Shown here: positions 44,194 through 55,757 of the stretch, piece by piece | How the letters are laid out: every line of letters begins with the position of its first letter | Position numbering within the stretch: the first letter of the stretch is position 1 | Assembly: GCA_000620545.1 (NCBI GenBank) | Contig: JIBA01000014.1 | Location: 1-64,000 of the forward strand | DNA from: Intrasporangiaceae bacterium URHB0013 | GTDB lineage: Bacteria > Actinomycetota > Actinomycetes > Actinomycetales > Dermatophilaceae | Length of the DNA: 64,000 nucleotides | Direction: 5' to 3' | Program-made: the position numbers and the translations under genes | Notes under the pieces: model-generated | Seen by the model: the letters and a program-made list of their open reading frames with translations, nothing else | The model's database searches: none | Told to the model about the DNA's origin: nothing

Positions 44194-44970
44194 CTAGCTC
44201 GGGGTGGGGGTGTCGACGGCACCGCCGTAGCGGCGGTCGCGGGCGACGTACTCCTCGATCGCGGCCCAGAGGTCGCGGCGGTCGTAGTCGGGCCACAGCT
44301 GGTTCTGGAACACCATCTCGGCGTAGGCGGACTGCCAGAGCAGGAAGTTGCTCGTCCGCTGCTCGCCGGACGAGCGCACGAAGAGGTCGACGTCGGGCAT
44401 CGTCGGCTCGTCGAGGTAGCGCTTGATGGTCTTCTCGTCGACCGAGCCCGGGCGGAGCCGACCACCCTTGACGTCGTGGGCGATCCGCTGCACGGCGTCC
44501 GCGATCTCGGCGCGTCCGCCGTAGTTGACGCAGAAGTAGAGGGTGAGCCCGGTGTTGTGCTGCGTCAGCGCTTGGGCGACCTCGAGCTCCTTGATGACCG
44601 ACCGCCACAGGCGCGGTGCGCGCCCGACCCACCGCATCCGCACGCCCCACTCGTGGAGCTGGTCGCGACGCCGGCGGATGACGTCCCGGTTGAAGCCCAT
44701 GAGGAAGCGGACCTCGTCGGGCGAGCGCCGCCAGTTCTCCGTCGAGAAGGCGTAGGCCGACAGGTGTGTCACGCCGATCTCGACGGCGCCTGCGACCACG
44801 TCGAGGAGCGACGCCTCCCCCGCCTCATGGCCCTTCGTGCGCGGCAGGCCCCGGGCATTGGCCCAGCGGCCGTTGCCGTCCATGACGATCGCGACGTGCT
44901 TCGGCAGCAGGTCTGCCGCGATGGTGGGCGGGGTTGCGCCGGATGGGTGCGGAAACGGCTTGGCGTACAT
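44194..44970 (-). CDS. uppS: Isoprenyl (undecaprenyl-type) diphosphate synthase
   Basis: 258 residues, cis-prenyltransferase. [27 protein letters not shown] holds the catalytic Asp and diphosphate-binding Arg; [33 protein letters not shown], and the terminal [21 protein letters not shown] with WPDY are complete. It makes the polyprenyl carrier for wall synthesis. ATG 44970 follows GGAG. Downstream of recO by 47 bp, same strand, a usual actinobacterial pair. Confidence 0.95.
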   Translation of the reverse strand: MYAKPFPHPSGATPPTIAADLLPKHVAIVMDGNGRWANARGLPRTKGHEAGEASLLDVVAGAVEIGVTHLSAYAFSTENWRRSPDEVRFLMGFNRDVIRRRRDQLHEWGVRMRWVGRAPRLWRSVIKELEVAQALTQHNTGLTLYFCVNYGGRAEIADAVQRIAHDVKGGRLRPGSVDEKTIKRYLDEPTMPDVDLFVRSSGEQRTSNFLLWQSAYAEMVFQNQLWPDYDRRDLWAAIEEYVARDRRYGGAVDTPTPS

Positions 44971-45017
44971 GGGTCTCCGGTCGGTAGGGATCGGGTTCGC
45001 TGATGGCTCAGGCTCGT

Positions 45018-45746
45018 TCAGGCGCGCTCGACGAGGCGTAGCGAACGCAGCCCGCGCTCGATGTGCCACTGGAGGAACGCGGAGACGAGGCCGTTGCCCT
45101 GTCGCCGGTGCCGGTCGTCACTCGCATCGGCGACGGCCCAGTCACCGGTCAGCAGCGACGCGAGCAGCTCGAAGGTCTCGGGCGCCGGCGCGCTCGAGCC
45201 GGGCGGACGGCATACGGAACACACGGCGCCGCCGGACTGCACGTTGAACGCCCGGTGAGGCCCCGGCGCGCCGCACTTGGCGCAGTCGACGAAGCTCGGG
45301 GCCCAGCCGGCGACGGCCAGCGAGCGCAGCAGGTAGGCGTCGAGGACCAGCCCGGGCTCGTGGGTGTGCTCGGCCAGCGAGCGGAGCGCACCGGCGAGCA
45401 GGAGGTACTGCTGGGTCTGCGGCTCGTGCTCCTCCGTGAGCTGGAGCGCGGTCTCGAGCATCGAGGTGGCGCAGGTGTACGCGGTGTAGTCGCGGGCGAT
45501 CGCGTCACCGTACGGCGCGAGCGTCTCCACCTGGGTCACCGTGTCGAGGTTTCGGCCCTCGTAGCACTGCACGTCGATGACCATGCCGGGCTCGAGACGC
45601 GAGCCGAAGCGGGACTTCGTGCGTCGCACCCCCTTGGCGACGGCGCGTACACGACCCCGGGTGCGGGTCAGCATCGTGATGATGCGGTCGGCCTCGCCCA
45701 GCTTGTGGGTGCGCAGGACGATCGCCTCGTCACGGTAGAGGGGCAT
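45018..45746 (-). CDS. recO: DNA repair protein RecO
   Basis: 242 residues. N-terminal OB fold ([42 protein letters not shown]), then a helical domain with the zinc cluster [10 protein letters not shown] and CSVCRPP. RecO loads RecA and anneals strands in RecFOR repair. ATG 45746 has GAGAAT (45758 to 45753) ending 6 nt upstream and no ribosome binding site, hence probably leaderless. Confidence 0.95.
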   Translation of the reverse strand: MPLYRDEAIVLRTHKLGEADRIITMLTRTRGRVRAVAKGVRRTKSRFGSRLEPGMVIDVQCYEGRNLDTVTQVETLAPYGDAIARDYTAYTCATSMLETALQLTEEHEPQTQQYLLLAGALRSLAEHTHEPGLVLDAYLLRSLAVAGWAPSFVDCAKCGAPGPHRAFNVQSGGAVCSVCRPPGSSAPAPETFELLASLLTGDWAVADASDDRHRRQGNGLVSAFLQWHIERGLRSLRLVERA

Positions 45747-45829
45747 GGCTCCATTCTCTCCCGCGGCAGCGCGTGCGTGGCACCGCACGCGCCGGTCTGC
45801 CCGAGGTCGGCGCGAAAGGCACTCCGGAT

Positions 45830-45843
45830 CGAACACACGTTCG
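45830..45843 (+). promoter_or_regulatory. SOS (LexA) box of alkB
   Basis: CGAACACACGTTCG matches the actinobacterial LexA consensus CGAACRNRYGTTCG exactly. It lies 12 bp before the -10 TATCGT (45855-45860), covering the expected -35 position, so LexA would exclude polymerase. The -10 ends 6 nt before ATG 45867, so the message is likely leaderless. Confidence 0.88.
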
Positions 45844-45866
45844 ACCTCTTGGGCTATCGTGTCGTC

Positions 45867-46517
45867 ATGGACCTCTCTCTCCAGGGTTCTCTCCTCGACC
45901 TCACCGACGCGATGACGCTTCGCGACGTCGGCACCGGGAAGACCCGACACCACCTGGCCCACGGCGCGTGGGTCGACGTCCGCCCCGGGTGGCTCGCTGC
46001 CGGCGACGAGCTCTTCACGGCCCTGCTGCGCGACGTGCCGTGGCACGCCGAGCGGCGTCAGATGTACGACTCCGTGGTCGACGTCCCCCGCCTGACGAAG
46101 TTCTACGCCGGCGACGAGACGCTCCCTCACCCGATGCTCGTCGAGGCCCGTGACGCGTTGAGCCGCCACTACGCGTCCGAGCTCGGCGAGCCGTTCGTCA
46201 CGGCCGGGCTCTGCCTCTACCGCGACGGCCGCGACAGCGTCGCCTGGCACGGCGACCGCATCGGGCGGTCCCGGGACCGGGACACCATGATCGCGATCCT
46301 GTCGCTGGGGTCGGCGCGCACGCTGGCCCTGCGCCCGCGCGACGGCGGGGCCATCCCCGGGTCGACGACAAAGAGCTTGCGCTATCCCCTGGGACATGGT
46401 GACCTCGTCGTGATGGGCGGCTCGTGCCAGCGGACGTGGGACCACGCGATCCCTAAGACGTCCGAGCCGATGGGGCCGCGCATCTCCGTGCAGTTCCGTG
46501 TAGCCGGCGTCCGCTGA
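45867..46517 (+). CDS. alkB: Alkylated DNA repair dioxygenase AlkB family
   Basis: 216 residues. Fe(II)/2-oxoglutarate dioxygenase core: Asp/His ligands in [11 protein letters not shown] and the later His in [11 protein letters not shown], with Arg of RISVQFR for 2-oxoglutarate. It demethylates alkylated bases. The N-terminus ([26 protein letters not shown]) is of the actinobacterial AlkB subtype. SOS box and leaderless -10 precede it. It may be read with the next gene, 14 bp downstream. Confidence 0.9.
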   Translation: MDLSLQGSLLDLTDAMTLRDVGTGKTRHHLAHGAWVDVRPGWLAAGDELFTALLRDVPWHAERRQMYDSVVDVPRLTKFYAGDETLPHPMLVEARDALSRHYASELGEPFVTAGLCLYRDGRDSVAWHGDRIGRSRDRDTMIAILSLGSARTLALRPRDGGAIPGSTTKSLRYPLGHGDLVVMGGSCQRTWDHAIPKTSEPMGPRISVQFRVAGVR

Positions 46518-46531
46518 CAGGAGACCCACGT

Positions 46532-47347
46532 ATGCCGTCCAGCCGCTCAGGTGGCCCCCTTCCGTTCCTCGACCACCTCGCGGCCGACTCGGCTCGCTTC
46601 CGGGCGGTGCTCGCGACGGCGCCGACGGACGCCAGGGTGCCGTCGTGTCCCGACTGGGACGCGGACGACCTGCTGTGGCACCTGGGCGAGGTGCAGTGGT
46701 TCTGGGGCGAGATCGCCGAGCGCCGGCTCACCGACCCAGCCGACCTCGACGCGATGAACGCGACGCGCGAGGATCGGCCGACCGACCGGGCGGGTCTGCT
46801 CGCCTTCTTCGACCGCTCGAGCGAGAGACTCCACCGGGTGCTGGGCGTGCTGCCGCCCGAGACTCCACTGTGGATGTGGGCCGATGACAAGACAGCCGGC
46901 TACATCCGCCGTCGCCAGGCGCACGAGGCCCTGATCCACCGCCTCGACGCCGAGCTCACCGCCCGAGACCGCACACCCCTCGACTGCCGGCTCGCCGCTG
47001 ACGGCATCGACGAGGCGCTGCGGATCATGCGAGGGCACGAGCCGGAGCCCGGCCTGACACACGCACCGGTCTCGGCTCCGGTGACGATCGTCACGGTCGA
47101 TGCCATGCACAGCTGGACGGTGACCCCGGCGCGGATCACCGGCACGTGGGACGGCGACGAGATCGACGTGCTGCGCTTCCTCGTCAACGACGGTCCGGAC
47201 ACCGCGGCCGCCGCCGAGATCACTGGGTCCGCCGCCGACATCGACTGCTGGCTCTGGAACCGGCCCGCCGAGGGTGAGATCACCCGCGACGGTGACGCGG
47301 CGGCGCTCGCCGCGGTCGACGCCGTGCTCACCGACTCCATCGACTGA
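46532..47347 (+). CDS. Maleylpyruvate isomerase/mycothiol-dependent enzyme family protein
   Basis: 271 residues. N-terminal DinB-like helical bundle with [20 protein letters not shown] and [17 protein letters not shown] giving a metal-binding triad of His/Glu/His; C-terminal SCP-type domain (about 165-255). The family uses mycothiol. AGGAGA precedes ATG 46532. It follows alkB by 14 bp, so it may be co-expressed under SOS control. Confidence 0.85.
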   Translation: MPSSRSGGPLPFLDHLAADSARFRAVLATAPTDARVPSCPDWDADDLLWHLGEVQWFWGEIAERRLTDPADLDAMNATREDRPTDRAGLLAFFDRSSERLHRVLGVLPPETPLWMWADDKTAGYIRRRQAHEALIHRLDAELTARDRTPLDCRLAADGIDEALRIMRGHEPEPGLTHAPVSAPVTIVTVDAMHSWTVTPARITGTWDGDEIDVLRFLVNDGPDTAAAAEITGSAADIDCWLWNRPAEGEITRDGDAAALAAVDAVLTDSID

Positions 47348-47470
47348 TCCGGTCGACCACGACGAGACGCACGGTCCCCTCTTCGCAGACCCAGCGCCGG
47401 AAGGGCGACCCTCTGTCCCCACCGGGCCACACGGCATACGGTCGTGTCCTCCCCTGCCGAAGGACATCTC

Positions 47471-48904
47471 GTGAGCAGCCTCGCCAACATCGGAGTCACC
47501 GGGCTCGCCGTCATGGGCAGCAACCTGGCGCGCAACCTCGCCCGGCGCGGCCACACCGTGGCGGTGCACAACCGCACCGACGCGAAGACCCGTGCGCTGG
47601 TCCAGCAGCACGGGTCCGAGGGCACCTTCGTGCCGTCGGAGTCCACGGCCGACTTCGTCGCCTCGCTGGAACGGCCTCGGCGCATCATCGTCATGGTCAA
47701 GGCGGGCGGTCCGACCGACGCGGTCATCGACGAGCTGGTGCCCCTCCTCGAGCAGGGAGACATCGTCGTCGACGGCGGCAACGCCCACTTCGAGGACACC
47801 CGTCGCCGCGAGGCGCGGTTGCGCGAGCACGGGCTGCACTTCGTCGGCAGCGGCATCTCCGGTGGCGAGGTCGGCGCGCTGGAGGGTCCGTCGATCATGC
47901 CCGGCGGGTCCACGGAGTCGTATGCCGCGCTGGGCCCGATCCTCGAGTCCATCGCCGCGCAGGTCGACGGCGAGCCCTGCTGTGCCTGGATGGGTCCAGA
48001 CGGGGCGGGGCACTTCGTCAAGATGGTCCACAACGGCATCGAGTACGCCGACATGCAGTTCATCGCCGAGGCCTACGACCTGCTCTCGGCAGCGGGCCTC
48101 ACGGCCGCCGAGTCGGCCGTCGTCTTCCGGGAATGGAACTCCGGCGAGCTCGACTCGTTCCTCATCGAGATCACGGCCGAGGTGCTCGACCAGGTCGACG
48201 CGTCCACCGGTCGCCCCCTCGTCGACGTCATCGTCGACGCTGCCGAGCAGAAGGGCACCGGCCGCTGGACGGTCCAGACGGCCCTGGAGCTCGGCGTGCC
48301 CGTCTCGACCATCGCGGAGTCGGTGTTCGCCCGCTCGGCGTCGGGTGACACCACAGTCCGAGACGCCTGCCGTGGAGTGCTGGACGGCCCGGACCGGACG
48401 GTGGGGGTGCAGGATCGGCAGCAGTTCGTCGACGACGTGCGCGACGCCCTCTGGTCCTCGAAGGTCGTCGCGTACGCCCAGGGCCTCGAGCAGATCCGCA
48501 AGGCCAACGACGAGTACGGTTGGGACGTCGACATCGCGACCGTGGCGCGCATCTGGCGCGGCGGCTGCATCATCCGCGCCCGCCTGCTCGCCCAGATCAG
48601 CGACGAGTACGCCGCAAATCGGCTGTCGACGCTGCTGGTCGCGCCGAGCATCGCCGCGGGCCTCGCCGACCGTCAGGACGCGTGGCGACGCGTCGTCGCC
48701 CTGGGCACCACCTCCGGTGTGCCGGTGCCCGGCTTCTCGAGCGCGCTCGGCTACTACGACACCGTGCGGGCCGAGCGCCTGCCAGCCGCGCTCGTGCAGG
48801 GCCTGCGTGACAACTTCGGTGCACACACCTACGGCCGCGTCGACCGCGACGGCGCCTTTCACACCCTGTGGTCAGGTGACCGGAGTGAGGTCAGTACGCC
48901 GTGA
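47471..48904 (+). CDS. gnd: 6-phosphogluconate dehydrogenase (decarboxylating)
   Basis: 477 residues. NADP-binding start IGVTGLAVMGSNLARNLARRGHTVAVHNRT; substrate and catalytic segments ISGGEVGALEGPSIMPGG and GAGHFVKMVHNGIEYADMQ with the catalytic Lys; C-terminal end HTLWSGDRSEV. It converts 6-phosphogluconate to ribulose 5-phosphate in the oxidative pentose phosphate pathway. GTG 47471 follows AAGGA. A TACGGT hexamer near 47434 may be the -10. Confidence 0.96.
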   Translation: MSSLANIGVTGLAVMGSNLARNLARRGHTVAVHNRTDAKTRALVQQHGSEGTFVPSESTADFVASLERPRRIIVMVKAGGPTDAVIDELVPLLEQGDIVVDGGNAHFEDTRRREARLREHGLHFVGSGISGGEVGALEGPSIMPGGSTESYAALGPILESIAAQVDGEPCCAWMGPDGAGHFVKMVHNGIEYADMQFIAEAYDLLSAAGLTAAESAVVFREWNSGELDSFLIEITAEVLDQVDASTGRPLVDVIVDAAEQKGTGRWTVQTALELGVPVSTIAESVFARSASGDTTVRDACRGVLDGPDRTVGVQDRQQFVDDVRDALWSSKVVAYAQGLEQIRKANDEYGWDVDIATVARIWRGGCIIRARLLAQISDEYAANRLSTLLVAPSIAAGLADRQDAWRRVVALGTTSGVPVPGFSSALGYYDTVRAERLPAALVQGLRDNFGAHTYGRVDRDGAFHTLWSGDRSEVSTP

Positions 48905-48942
48905 TCGGCTGAGAGTGGCTGACACGCGCCGTGCTCATGCGC

Positions 48943-50466
48943 TCACCGCACGCGACGAGGACGTAGTCGTGGCACGGAGCTGTGGACCATGGCCGCCAGC
49001 GCGACGACGAGGGGGACGAACGCGAAGAGGTAGCGCGACCGACCCTGCAGCAGCAGCGTGAACGCGGCGATCCCGAGCACGGAAGCAGCCACGAGCAGCG
49101 TCTCGCGACGGTAGGGCGCGCGCAGCAGGCCGATACCGGCCACGAGCAGCACGGCCAACCACAGTGCCTGGGTCAGTTCCGCCCGCGTCTGGTAGCCCCG
49201 GCCGTGGAAACCGTTGAGGTCGTGGACGATCGCGGTTACGTTGGTCGCGGGTGCCAGCGTGCCGGGCAGCGAGTCCGGACCTTCTCCCCAGGCCCAGAAC
49301 ATGCCGTCGCCCCAGTTCCAGGCAGCCTTGTTGCCGTAGAAGGCCAGCGTTCCACCGAGGCCCCGCTCCGCCCATCGGTCGGCGAGGAAGTCCGCGGCAT
49401 ACGCCCTCATCTCGTCCGGGCGGCGTCCCACCACGGCGTCGACCATCTCGCGCGAGTACGCGCCGTAGCTGACCATCCCGTTGGCCGCATGCTGCTCGTC
49501 GGCACCCAGCGCCACCCACCACAGGAGCGGAGGGGTGGCCGAGGTGTCGATCCGAGCGGAGTCCAGTCCGGACGCCGCGGTTGCCGCGGTGGACAGACCC
49601 ACACCGAGCACGACGAACGCCAGCGCGGACGCTGCACAGGCCGCGATGACTCCGGCCCGGCGAGCGGGGGCGAGCTCGTGGTCGAAGATCGCCACGACGG
49701 CCGTCAGGACCGCCGCGATCGCGATGACGACCGGTGTCGTCTTGATGGCGTACGCGACTGACACACAGACGACCGCGAGCAACCAGAGGACGACGCGACC
49801 GGTCCGCGGTCCAGGTGCCAGGGCCTTGACGGCGAGGGCCACTCCCCCCACGACGAACGGCATCGCATAGAAGTCGGTGTACGGCACCGCGGCCCACGGG
49901 CTCGCCCCGACGAGAACCAGGGTCGCGAGCTGTGCCACGAGCGCCGGCCCGCGACCTGCCACCCGCGCGACGAGCAGGTGGACGGCATACAGCGTCACGC
50001 CGACGCAGATCCCGTTGAGGGAGATCAGCACGGCGTCGGGTGCGAGCGAAAGGGCTTGCCCCACAGCGACGCCCATGCGGTCGATGGCGAGCAACGGCAG
50101 GTTGTTGGAGTAGAGGGAGAGGTAGTCGTACTCCGCCTCGCCGAGGGGACGACCAGCCTGCAGGCTCCGCGCCATGTCCATGATGACGCGGGCGTCCCAG
50201 CCGTAGCGGTAGCGCGTCATGAGCCCGACCGCCGCGGCAAGAAAGCCTCCACTGAGCGCGACGAGGACGGGCACCCAGGGGCGCTTCGCCCATCGAGGCA
50301 CACGGACGACCGCTGCCAGGAGCACGAGGCCGAGAGCGACGGGCACGACCACCTGCCAGCGGAGCTCGAGGTTGGCTGGTCGAGGTGCGACGAGACCGAC
50401 GACGGCGACCGCGACGAGCGAGACCCCGGCCAGTCGAAGCAGCGCTCGACCGACCGGGGACTCCAT
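48943..50466 (-). CDS. Polytopic membrane protein, possible glycosyltransferase of GT-C type
   Basis: 507 residues with about twelve hydrophobic segments. An extracytoplasmic acidic loop after the second or third helix (GWDARVIMDMARSLQAG, then YDYLSLYSNNLPLLAIDR) resembles the loop of GT-C glycosyltransferases. A large periplasmic loop with GMVSYGAYSREMVDAVVG lies past residue 320. I infer transfer of a sugar from a lipid carrier, but without the family name. The ATG 50466 lies 65 bp after leuA on the same strand. Confidence 0.7.
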   Translation of the reverse strand: MESPVGRALLRLAGVSLVAVAVVGLVAPRPANLELRWQVVVPVALGLVLLAAVVRVPRWAKRPWVPVLVALSGGFLAAAVGLMTRYRYGWDARVIMDMARSLQAGRPLGEAEYDYLSLYSNNLPLLAIDRMGVAVGQALSLAPDAVLISLNGICVGVTLYAVHLLVARVAGRGPALVAQLATLVLVGASPWAAVPYTDFYAMPFVVGGVALAVKALAPGPRTGRVVLWLLAVVCVSVAYAIKTTPVVIAIAAVLTAVVAIFDHELAPARRAGVIAACAASALAFVVLGVGLSTAATAASGLDSARIDTSATPPLLWWVALGADEQHAANGMVSYGAYSREMVDAVVGRRPDEMRAYAADFLADRWAERGLGGTLAFYGNKAAWNWGDGMFWAWGEGPDSLPGTLAPATNVTAIVHDLNGFHGRGYQTRAELTQALWLAVLLVAGIGLLRAPYRRETLLVAASVLGIAAFTLLLQGRSRYLFAFVPLVVALAAMVHSSVPRLRPRRVR

Positions 50467-50496
50467 GGCGCACGACGCTACCCCACCTCGGCGGGC

Positions 50497-52351
<1,855 letters not shown>

Positions 52352-52367
<16 letters not shown>

Positions 52368-52387
52368 CAGAGAAGAAGGAGGCTCAC
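52352..52387 (-). CDS. leuL: leuA leader peptide
   Basis: An 11-residue peptide from GTG 52387, MSLLLLCRDEA, with four consecutive Leu codons (CTC CTT CTT CTC). It lies 75 nt before leuA with hairpins in between. That layout is the classic signature of leucine-responsive attenuation. A TACGGT hexamer just upstream (near 52403) may be the -10. Confidence 0.85.
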
Positions 52388-52571
52388 CGCTCGCACGCCT
52401 TCACCGTATGCCGGGTGCTGCGTTCGCGTCCACCGCTCGGACCCCCTGCCCGGATCCTGAGACGTGGGTCTCGTCAGTGGAACGGCGGCTCGTATCCCTG
52501 CTCGGCAGCCGCGCTCCCGCGCGTGCTCGGTGGATCGATGGCGCGTCGCCGACACGGGCGAGGCGCTGACC

Positions 52572-52937
52572 TCAGGTGCTCTGGCAGACCATGAGCGCGT
52601 TCCCGTCGGGGTCCTCGAACTGCACGAAGAGGACGCTTCCGATGTCCTCGACGTCAGAGGTGATCCTCACGTCGAGCGTCCGCAGGTGCTCGACCGTCGC
52701 CGCCATGTCGTCGGTCCAGAGGAAGAACCGCGGCGGGCCGGACGCCACGAAGTCCGGGCGGTTGCCGTCGAGCGCGAGCCGGGTCTCCCCGCCGGTCGGG
52801 ATGTCGTAGATCGTGCCGTCGTGGGAGGCCACGCCGGGCTCGAAACCGAGCACGGCGGCATACCACCGGATGGCGGCGGGCATGTCTCGGACCGGGACGA
52901 AGACCTGGCCGACACGGCGCTGGATCGGACTGCTCAT
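52572..52937 (-). CDS. VOC/glyoxalase-fold protein
   Basis: 121 residues with the two beta-alpha-beta-beta-beta halves of the vicinal oxygen chelate fold: VGQVFVPVRDMPAAIRWYAAVLGF and SVLFVQFEDPDGNALMV. The metal ligands of glyoxalase I are only partly clear, so catalysis is uncertain. TAGCCT (52949 to 52944) ends 6 nt before ATG 52937, so the gene is probably leaderless. Confidence 0.85.
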   Translation of the reverse strand: MSSPIQRRVGQVFVPVRDMPAAIRWYAAVLGFEPGVASHDGTIYDIPTGGETRLALDGNRPDFVASGPPRFFLWTDDMAATVEHLRTLDVRITSDVEDIGSVLFVQFEDPDGNALMVCQST

Positions 52938-53001
52938 CGCGGCAGGCTAGAGGACGGACCCACGATCGTGAAACCCGTTGTCCTGCAGTGGCCGTCGCAG
53001 G

Positions 53002-53976
53002 TCAGAAGCCGAGGCGCTGGAGCTGCTTGGGGTCGCGCTGCCAGTCCTTGGCAACCTTGACGTGCAGGTCGAGGTAGACCTTCTGGCCCAGGAGCGCCTC
53101 GATGCCCTTGCGAGCGTTCGTGCCGACCTCGCGCAGCCGTGAGCCACCGCGCCCGATGACGATGGCCTTCTGGCTGGGTCGCTCGACGAAGACGTTGACG
53201 CGCACGTCGAGGAGCGGCTTGTCCTCGGGACGGCCCTCACGCTGGACCATCTCCTCGACGACGACGGCCAGCGAGTGCGGCAGCTCGTCGCGGACGCCCT
53301 CGAGGGCGGCCTCGCGCACGAGCTCGGCGATCATGATCATCTCCGGCTCGTCGGTGAGCACGCCGTCGGGGTAGAGCTGCGGCGACCGCGGCAGGAACGA
53401 TGCGAGGACGTCGCGCACCTCCTCGACCTGGCTGCCGGAGACGGCGGAGCACGGGATGATCGCGTCCCACTCCCCCAGCTGGTCGATGGCGATGAGGTGC
53501 TCGGCGAGCCGCTCGCGGTCGACGGCGTCGGCCTTGGTCGCGATGGCGACGACCGGGCGGCGTCGGAGCGAGCGCAACTCGGTCAGCTCGTTGGCGATGA
53601 AGGTGTCGCCGGGGCCGATGCGCTGGTCGGCGGGCAGGCAGAAGCCGATGACGTCGACCTCGAGCAGCGTCTCGCGGACGAGGTCGTTGAGCCGCTGGCC
53701 GAGGAGCGTGCGCGGCTTGTGGAGCCCGGGCGTGTCGACGAGGATCACCTGGGCGGTCGGGGTCGTCGCGACGCCCCGGATCGTGTGCCGGGTCGTCTGC
53801 GGCTTGGAGCTGGTGATGGCGACCTTCTGCCCCACGAGGGCGTTGGTCAGCGTGGACTTGCCGGCGTTGGGCCGGCCCACCAGACAGGCGAATCCGGCGC
53901 GGTAGTCAGCCGATCGCTCCGTGGGAAGGGAGCCGGGGCCGTCGCCGCGCGTCGGGTCAGCGTCCTGAGTGCCCAT
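53002..53976 (-). CDS. era: GTPase Era
   Basis: 324 residues from ATG 53976. G1 GRPNAGKST, switch region SKPQTTRHTIRG, G3 DTPG and G4 TKAD are complete, and a KH domain at the C-terminus has IGRGGSRLREVG. Era matures the 30S subunit through 16S rRNA. The start overlaps the end of the upstream CorC-like gene by 20 nt. An N-terminal tail of about 25 residues precedes the G domain. Confidence 0.95.
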   Translation of the reverse strand: MGTQDADPTRGDGPGSLPTERSADYRAGFACLVGRPNAGKSTLTNALVGQKVAITSSKPQTTRHTIRGVATTPTAQVILVDTPGLHKPRTLLGQRLNDLVRETLLEVDVIGFCLPADQRIGPGDTFIANELTELRSLRRRPVVAIATKADAVDRERLAEHLIAIDQLGEWDAIIPCSAVSGSQVEEVRDVLASFLPRSPQLYPDGVLTDEPEMIMIAELVREAALEGVRDELPHSLAVVVEEMVQREGRPEDKPLLDVRVNVFVERPSQKAIVIGRGGSRLREVGTNARKGIEALLGQKVYLDLHVKVAKDWQRDPKQLQRLGF

Positions 53977-55270
53977 GGGCGTCCTCCGTCTCGGTCTTCG
54001 CGGCGTCGTCCTCTGGCACCGGCGCACGGTGCACGATGACCGACGCGACGCGGTGGCGGCGTCCGGCCATGCGCTCGGCCGTCAGCTCCAGCCCCGCGAC
54101 CGTACCGGACGAGCCGACGATTGGGACCCGTCCGATGACCTTGGTCAGCAGTCCACCGACGGTGTCGACGTCCTCCTCCTCGATGGTGACGTCGAACAGC
54201 TCGGCGAGGTCGTCGATGTCCATCGAGGCCGGGACGCGCAGGGTGCCGTCCTCGAGCTGCTCGACGCCCGGCGCCTCGCGGTCGTGCTCGTCGGCGATCT
54301 CGCCGACGATCTCCTCGATGATGTCCTCGATCGTGATGAGCCCGGCGGTGCCGCCGTACTCGTCGACGACGATCGCGAAGTGGTTCTGGTCGCGCTGCAT
54401 CTCGCGCAGCAGGTCGTCGACCGGCTTGCTCTCGGGCACGAAGTGCATGGGCCGCATCACCTCGGTCGCCGGGTGTCGGCCGTCCTCGGGGGCGGCGTTG
54501 AGCCGGCGTGCGACGTCCTTGAAGTAGAGGAGCCCGCGGACGTCGTCGCTGTCCTCGCCGACGACGGGGATCCGGGAGAAGCCGGACCGCAGGAAGAGCG
54601 ACATCGCGCTGCGCAGCGTCTTGTCGGCGTCGAGGACCACCATGTCGGTGCGCGGCACCATGACCGCCCGGGCGAGCGTGTCGCCGAGCTCGAAGACGGA
54701 GTGGATCATCTCCCGCTCGTCGGCCTCGATGACGTCGGAGTCACCCGCCATGTCGAGCAGGTCGCGTAGCTCGGACTCGGTCTGGAACGGCCCGTCGGTG
54801 TAGCCCTTGCCGGGGGTGACCGCGTTGCCGAGGACGACGAGGAGCTTGGCCACGGGGCCGAGCACGCGGCGCAGGCCGACGGCCAGCGGCGCGCTCCAGA
54901 GCGCGACGGTGTCGTAGTTCTGCCGGCCGAGCGTGCGCGGCGAGACGCCGACGACGACGAACGACACGACGGCCATGATCGCGATGCTGATGAGGGCACG
55001 GCTCCAGGTCGACTCCACCTGGCCGGCGACCGCCAGGGTGACGAGGACCGCGGCGGTGGCCTCGGCGACGACACGCAGGAACGCGATGACCGAGAGGTAG
55101 GCCGGTGAGTCGCCGACCACGGTCATCAGCGACTTGGCGCCGGACCGTCCCTCGTCGAACAGCTCTTGGGCGCGCACCCGGGACATGCGGAAGATGGCGG
55201 CCTCGGCGGCCGAGAGCACGAACGCCATGACGATGCTGATGAGCGCGGGAAGGGCGAACTGCGGGAGCAT
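53957..55270 (-). CDS. Hemolysin/CorC family membrane protein
   Basis: 437 residues. CNNM/DUF21 membrane domain in 1-150 (LSAAEAAIFRMSRVRAQEL, four segments), two CBS domains in about 195-330 (MVPRTDMVVLDADKTLRSAM; VMRPMHFVPESKPVDDLL), and a C-terminal CorC/HlyC transporter-associated domain. Family members are linked to Mg/Co transport. It lies between ybeY and era in the conserved order. Confidence 0.92.
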   Translation of the reverse strand: MLPQFALPALISIVMAFVLSAAEAAIFRMSRVRAQELFDEGRSGAKSLMTVVGDSPAYLSVIAFLRVVAEATAAVLVTLAVAGQVESTWSRALISIAIMAVVSFVVVGVSPRTLGRQNYDTVALWSAPLAVGLRRVLGPVAKLLVVLGNAVTPGKGYTDGPFQTESELRDLLDMAGDSDVIEADEREMIHSVFELGDTLARAVMVPRTDMVVLDADKTLRSAMSLFLRSGFSRIPVVGEDSDDVRGLLYFKDVARRLNAAPEDGRHPATEVMRPMHFVPESKPVDDLLREMQRDQNHFAIVVDEYGGTAGLITIEDIIEEIVGEIADEHDREAPGVEQLEDGTLRVPASMDIDDLAELFDVTIEEEDVDTVGGLLTKVIGRVPIVGSSGTVAGLELTAERMAGRRHRVASVIVHRAPVPEDDAAKTETEDAHGHSGR

Positions 55271-55289
55271 CTCGGTCTCTCGTCCGCGC

Positions 55290-55757
55290 TCAGGCGCTCG
55301 GGCGGTTGCGGGTCGCGAGGAACGTGAGCAGCAGCTGTCGTTGCAGCTCGAACATCTCGCGTTCCTCGTCCGGCTCGGCGTGGTCGTAGCCGAGCAGGTG
55401 CAGGATGCCGTGCGTCGTGAGCAGCAGCATCTCCTCCATCGGGGCGTGGCCCGCCTCGAGCGCCTGCTTCGTCGCGACCGACGGGCAGAGCACGATGTCG
55501 CCGAGGGTCCCCTCCTCCGGCTCCTGACCCTCGCGGCCGGGCCGCAGCTCGTCCATCGGGAAGCTCATGACGTCAGTGGGCCCGGGAAGATCCATCCACT
55601 GCACGTGGAGGACCTCCATCGCGTCCTCGTCGACGAGCTTGATGCAGAGGTCGGCCTGTGCGTGCACGCGCATCTGGTCCATGACGTAGCCCGCGCAGGC
55701 CAGCAGCTCGAGCTCGTCGACGTCGTGGTCGGTCTCGTTGAGGACGTCGATGCTCAT
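55290..55757 (-). CDS. ybeY: Endoribonuclease YbeY
   Basis: 155 residues. The metal-binding motif [16 protein letters not shown] (three His) is intact. YbeY matures 16S rRNA and takes part in ribosome quality control. Its ATG overlaps the phoH stop (ATGA), confirming translational coupling. Confidence 0.96.
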   Translation of the reverse strand: MSIDVLNETDHDVDELELLACAGYVMDQMRVHAQADLCIKLVDEDAMEVLHVQWMDLPGPTDVMSFPMDELRPGREGQEPEEGTLGDIVLCPSVATKQALEAGHAPMEEMLLLTTHGILHLLGYDHAEPDEEREMFELQRQLLLTFLATRNRPSA

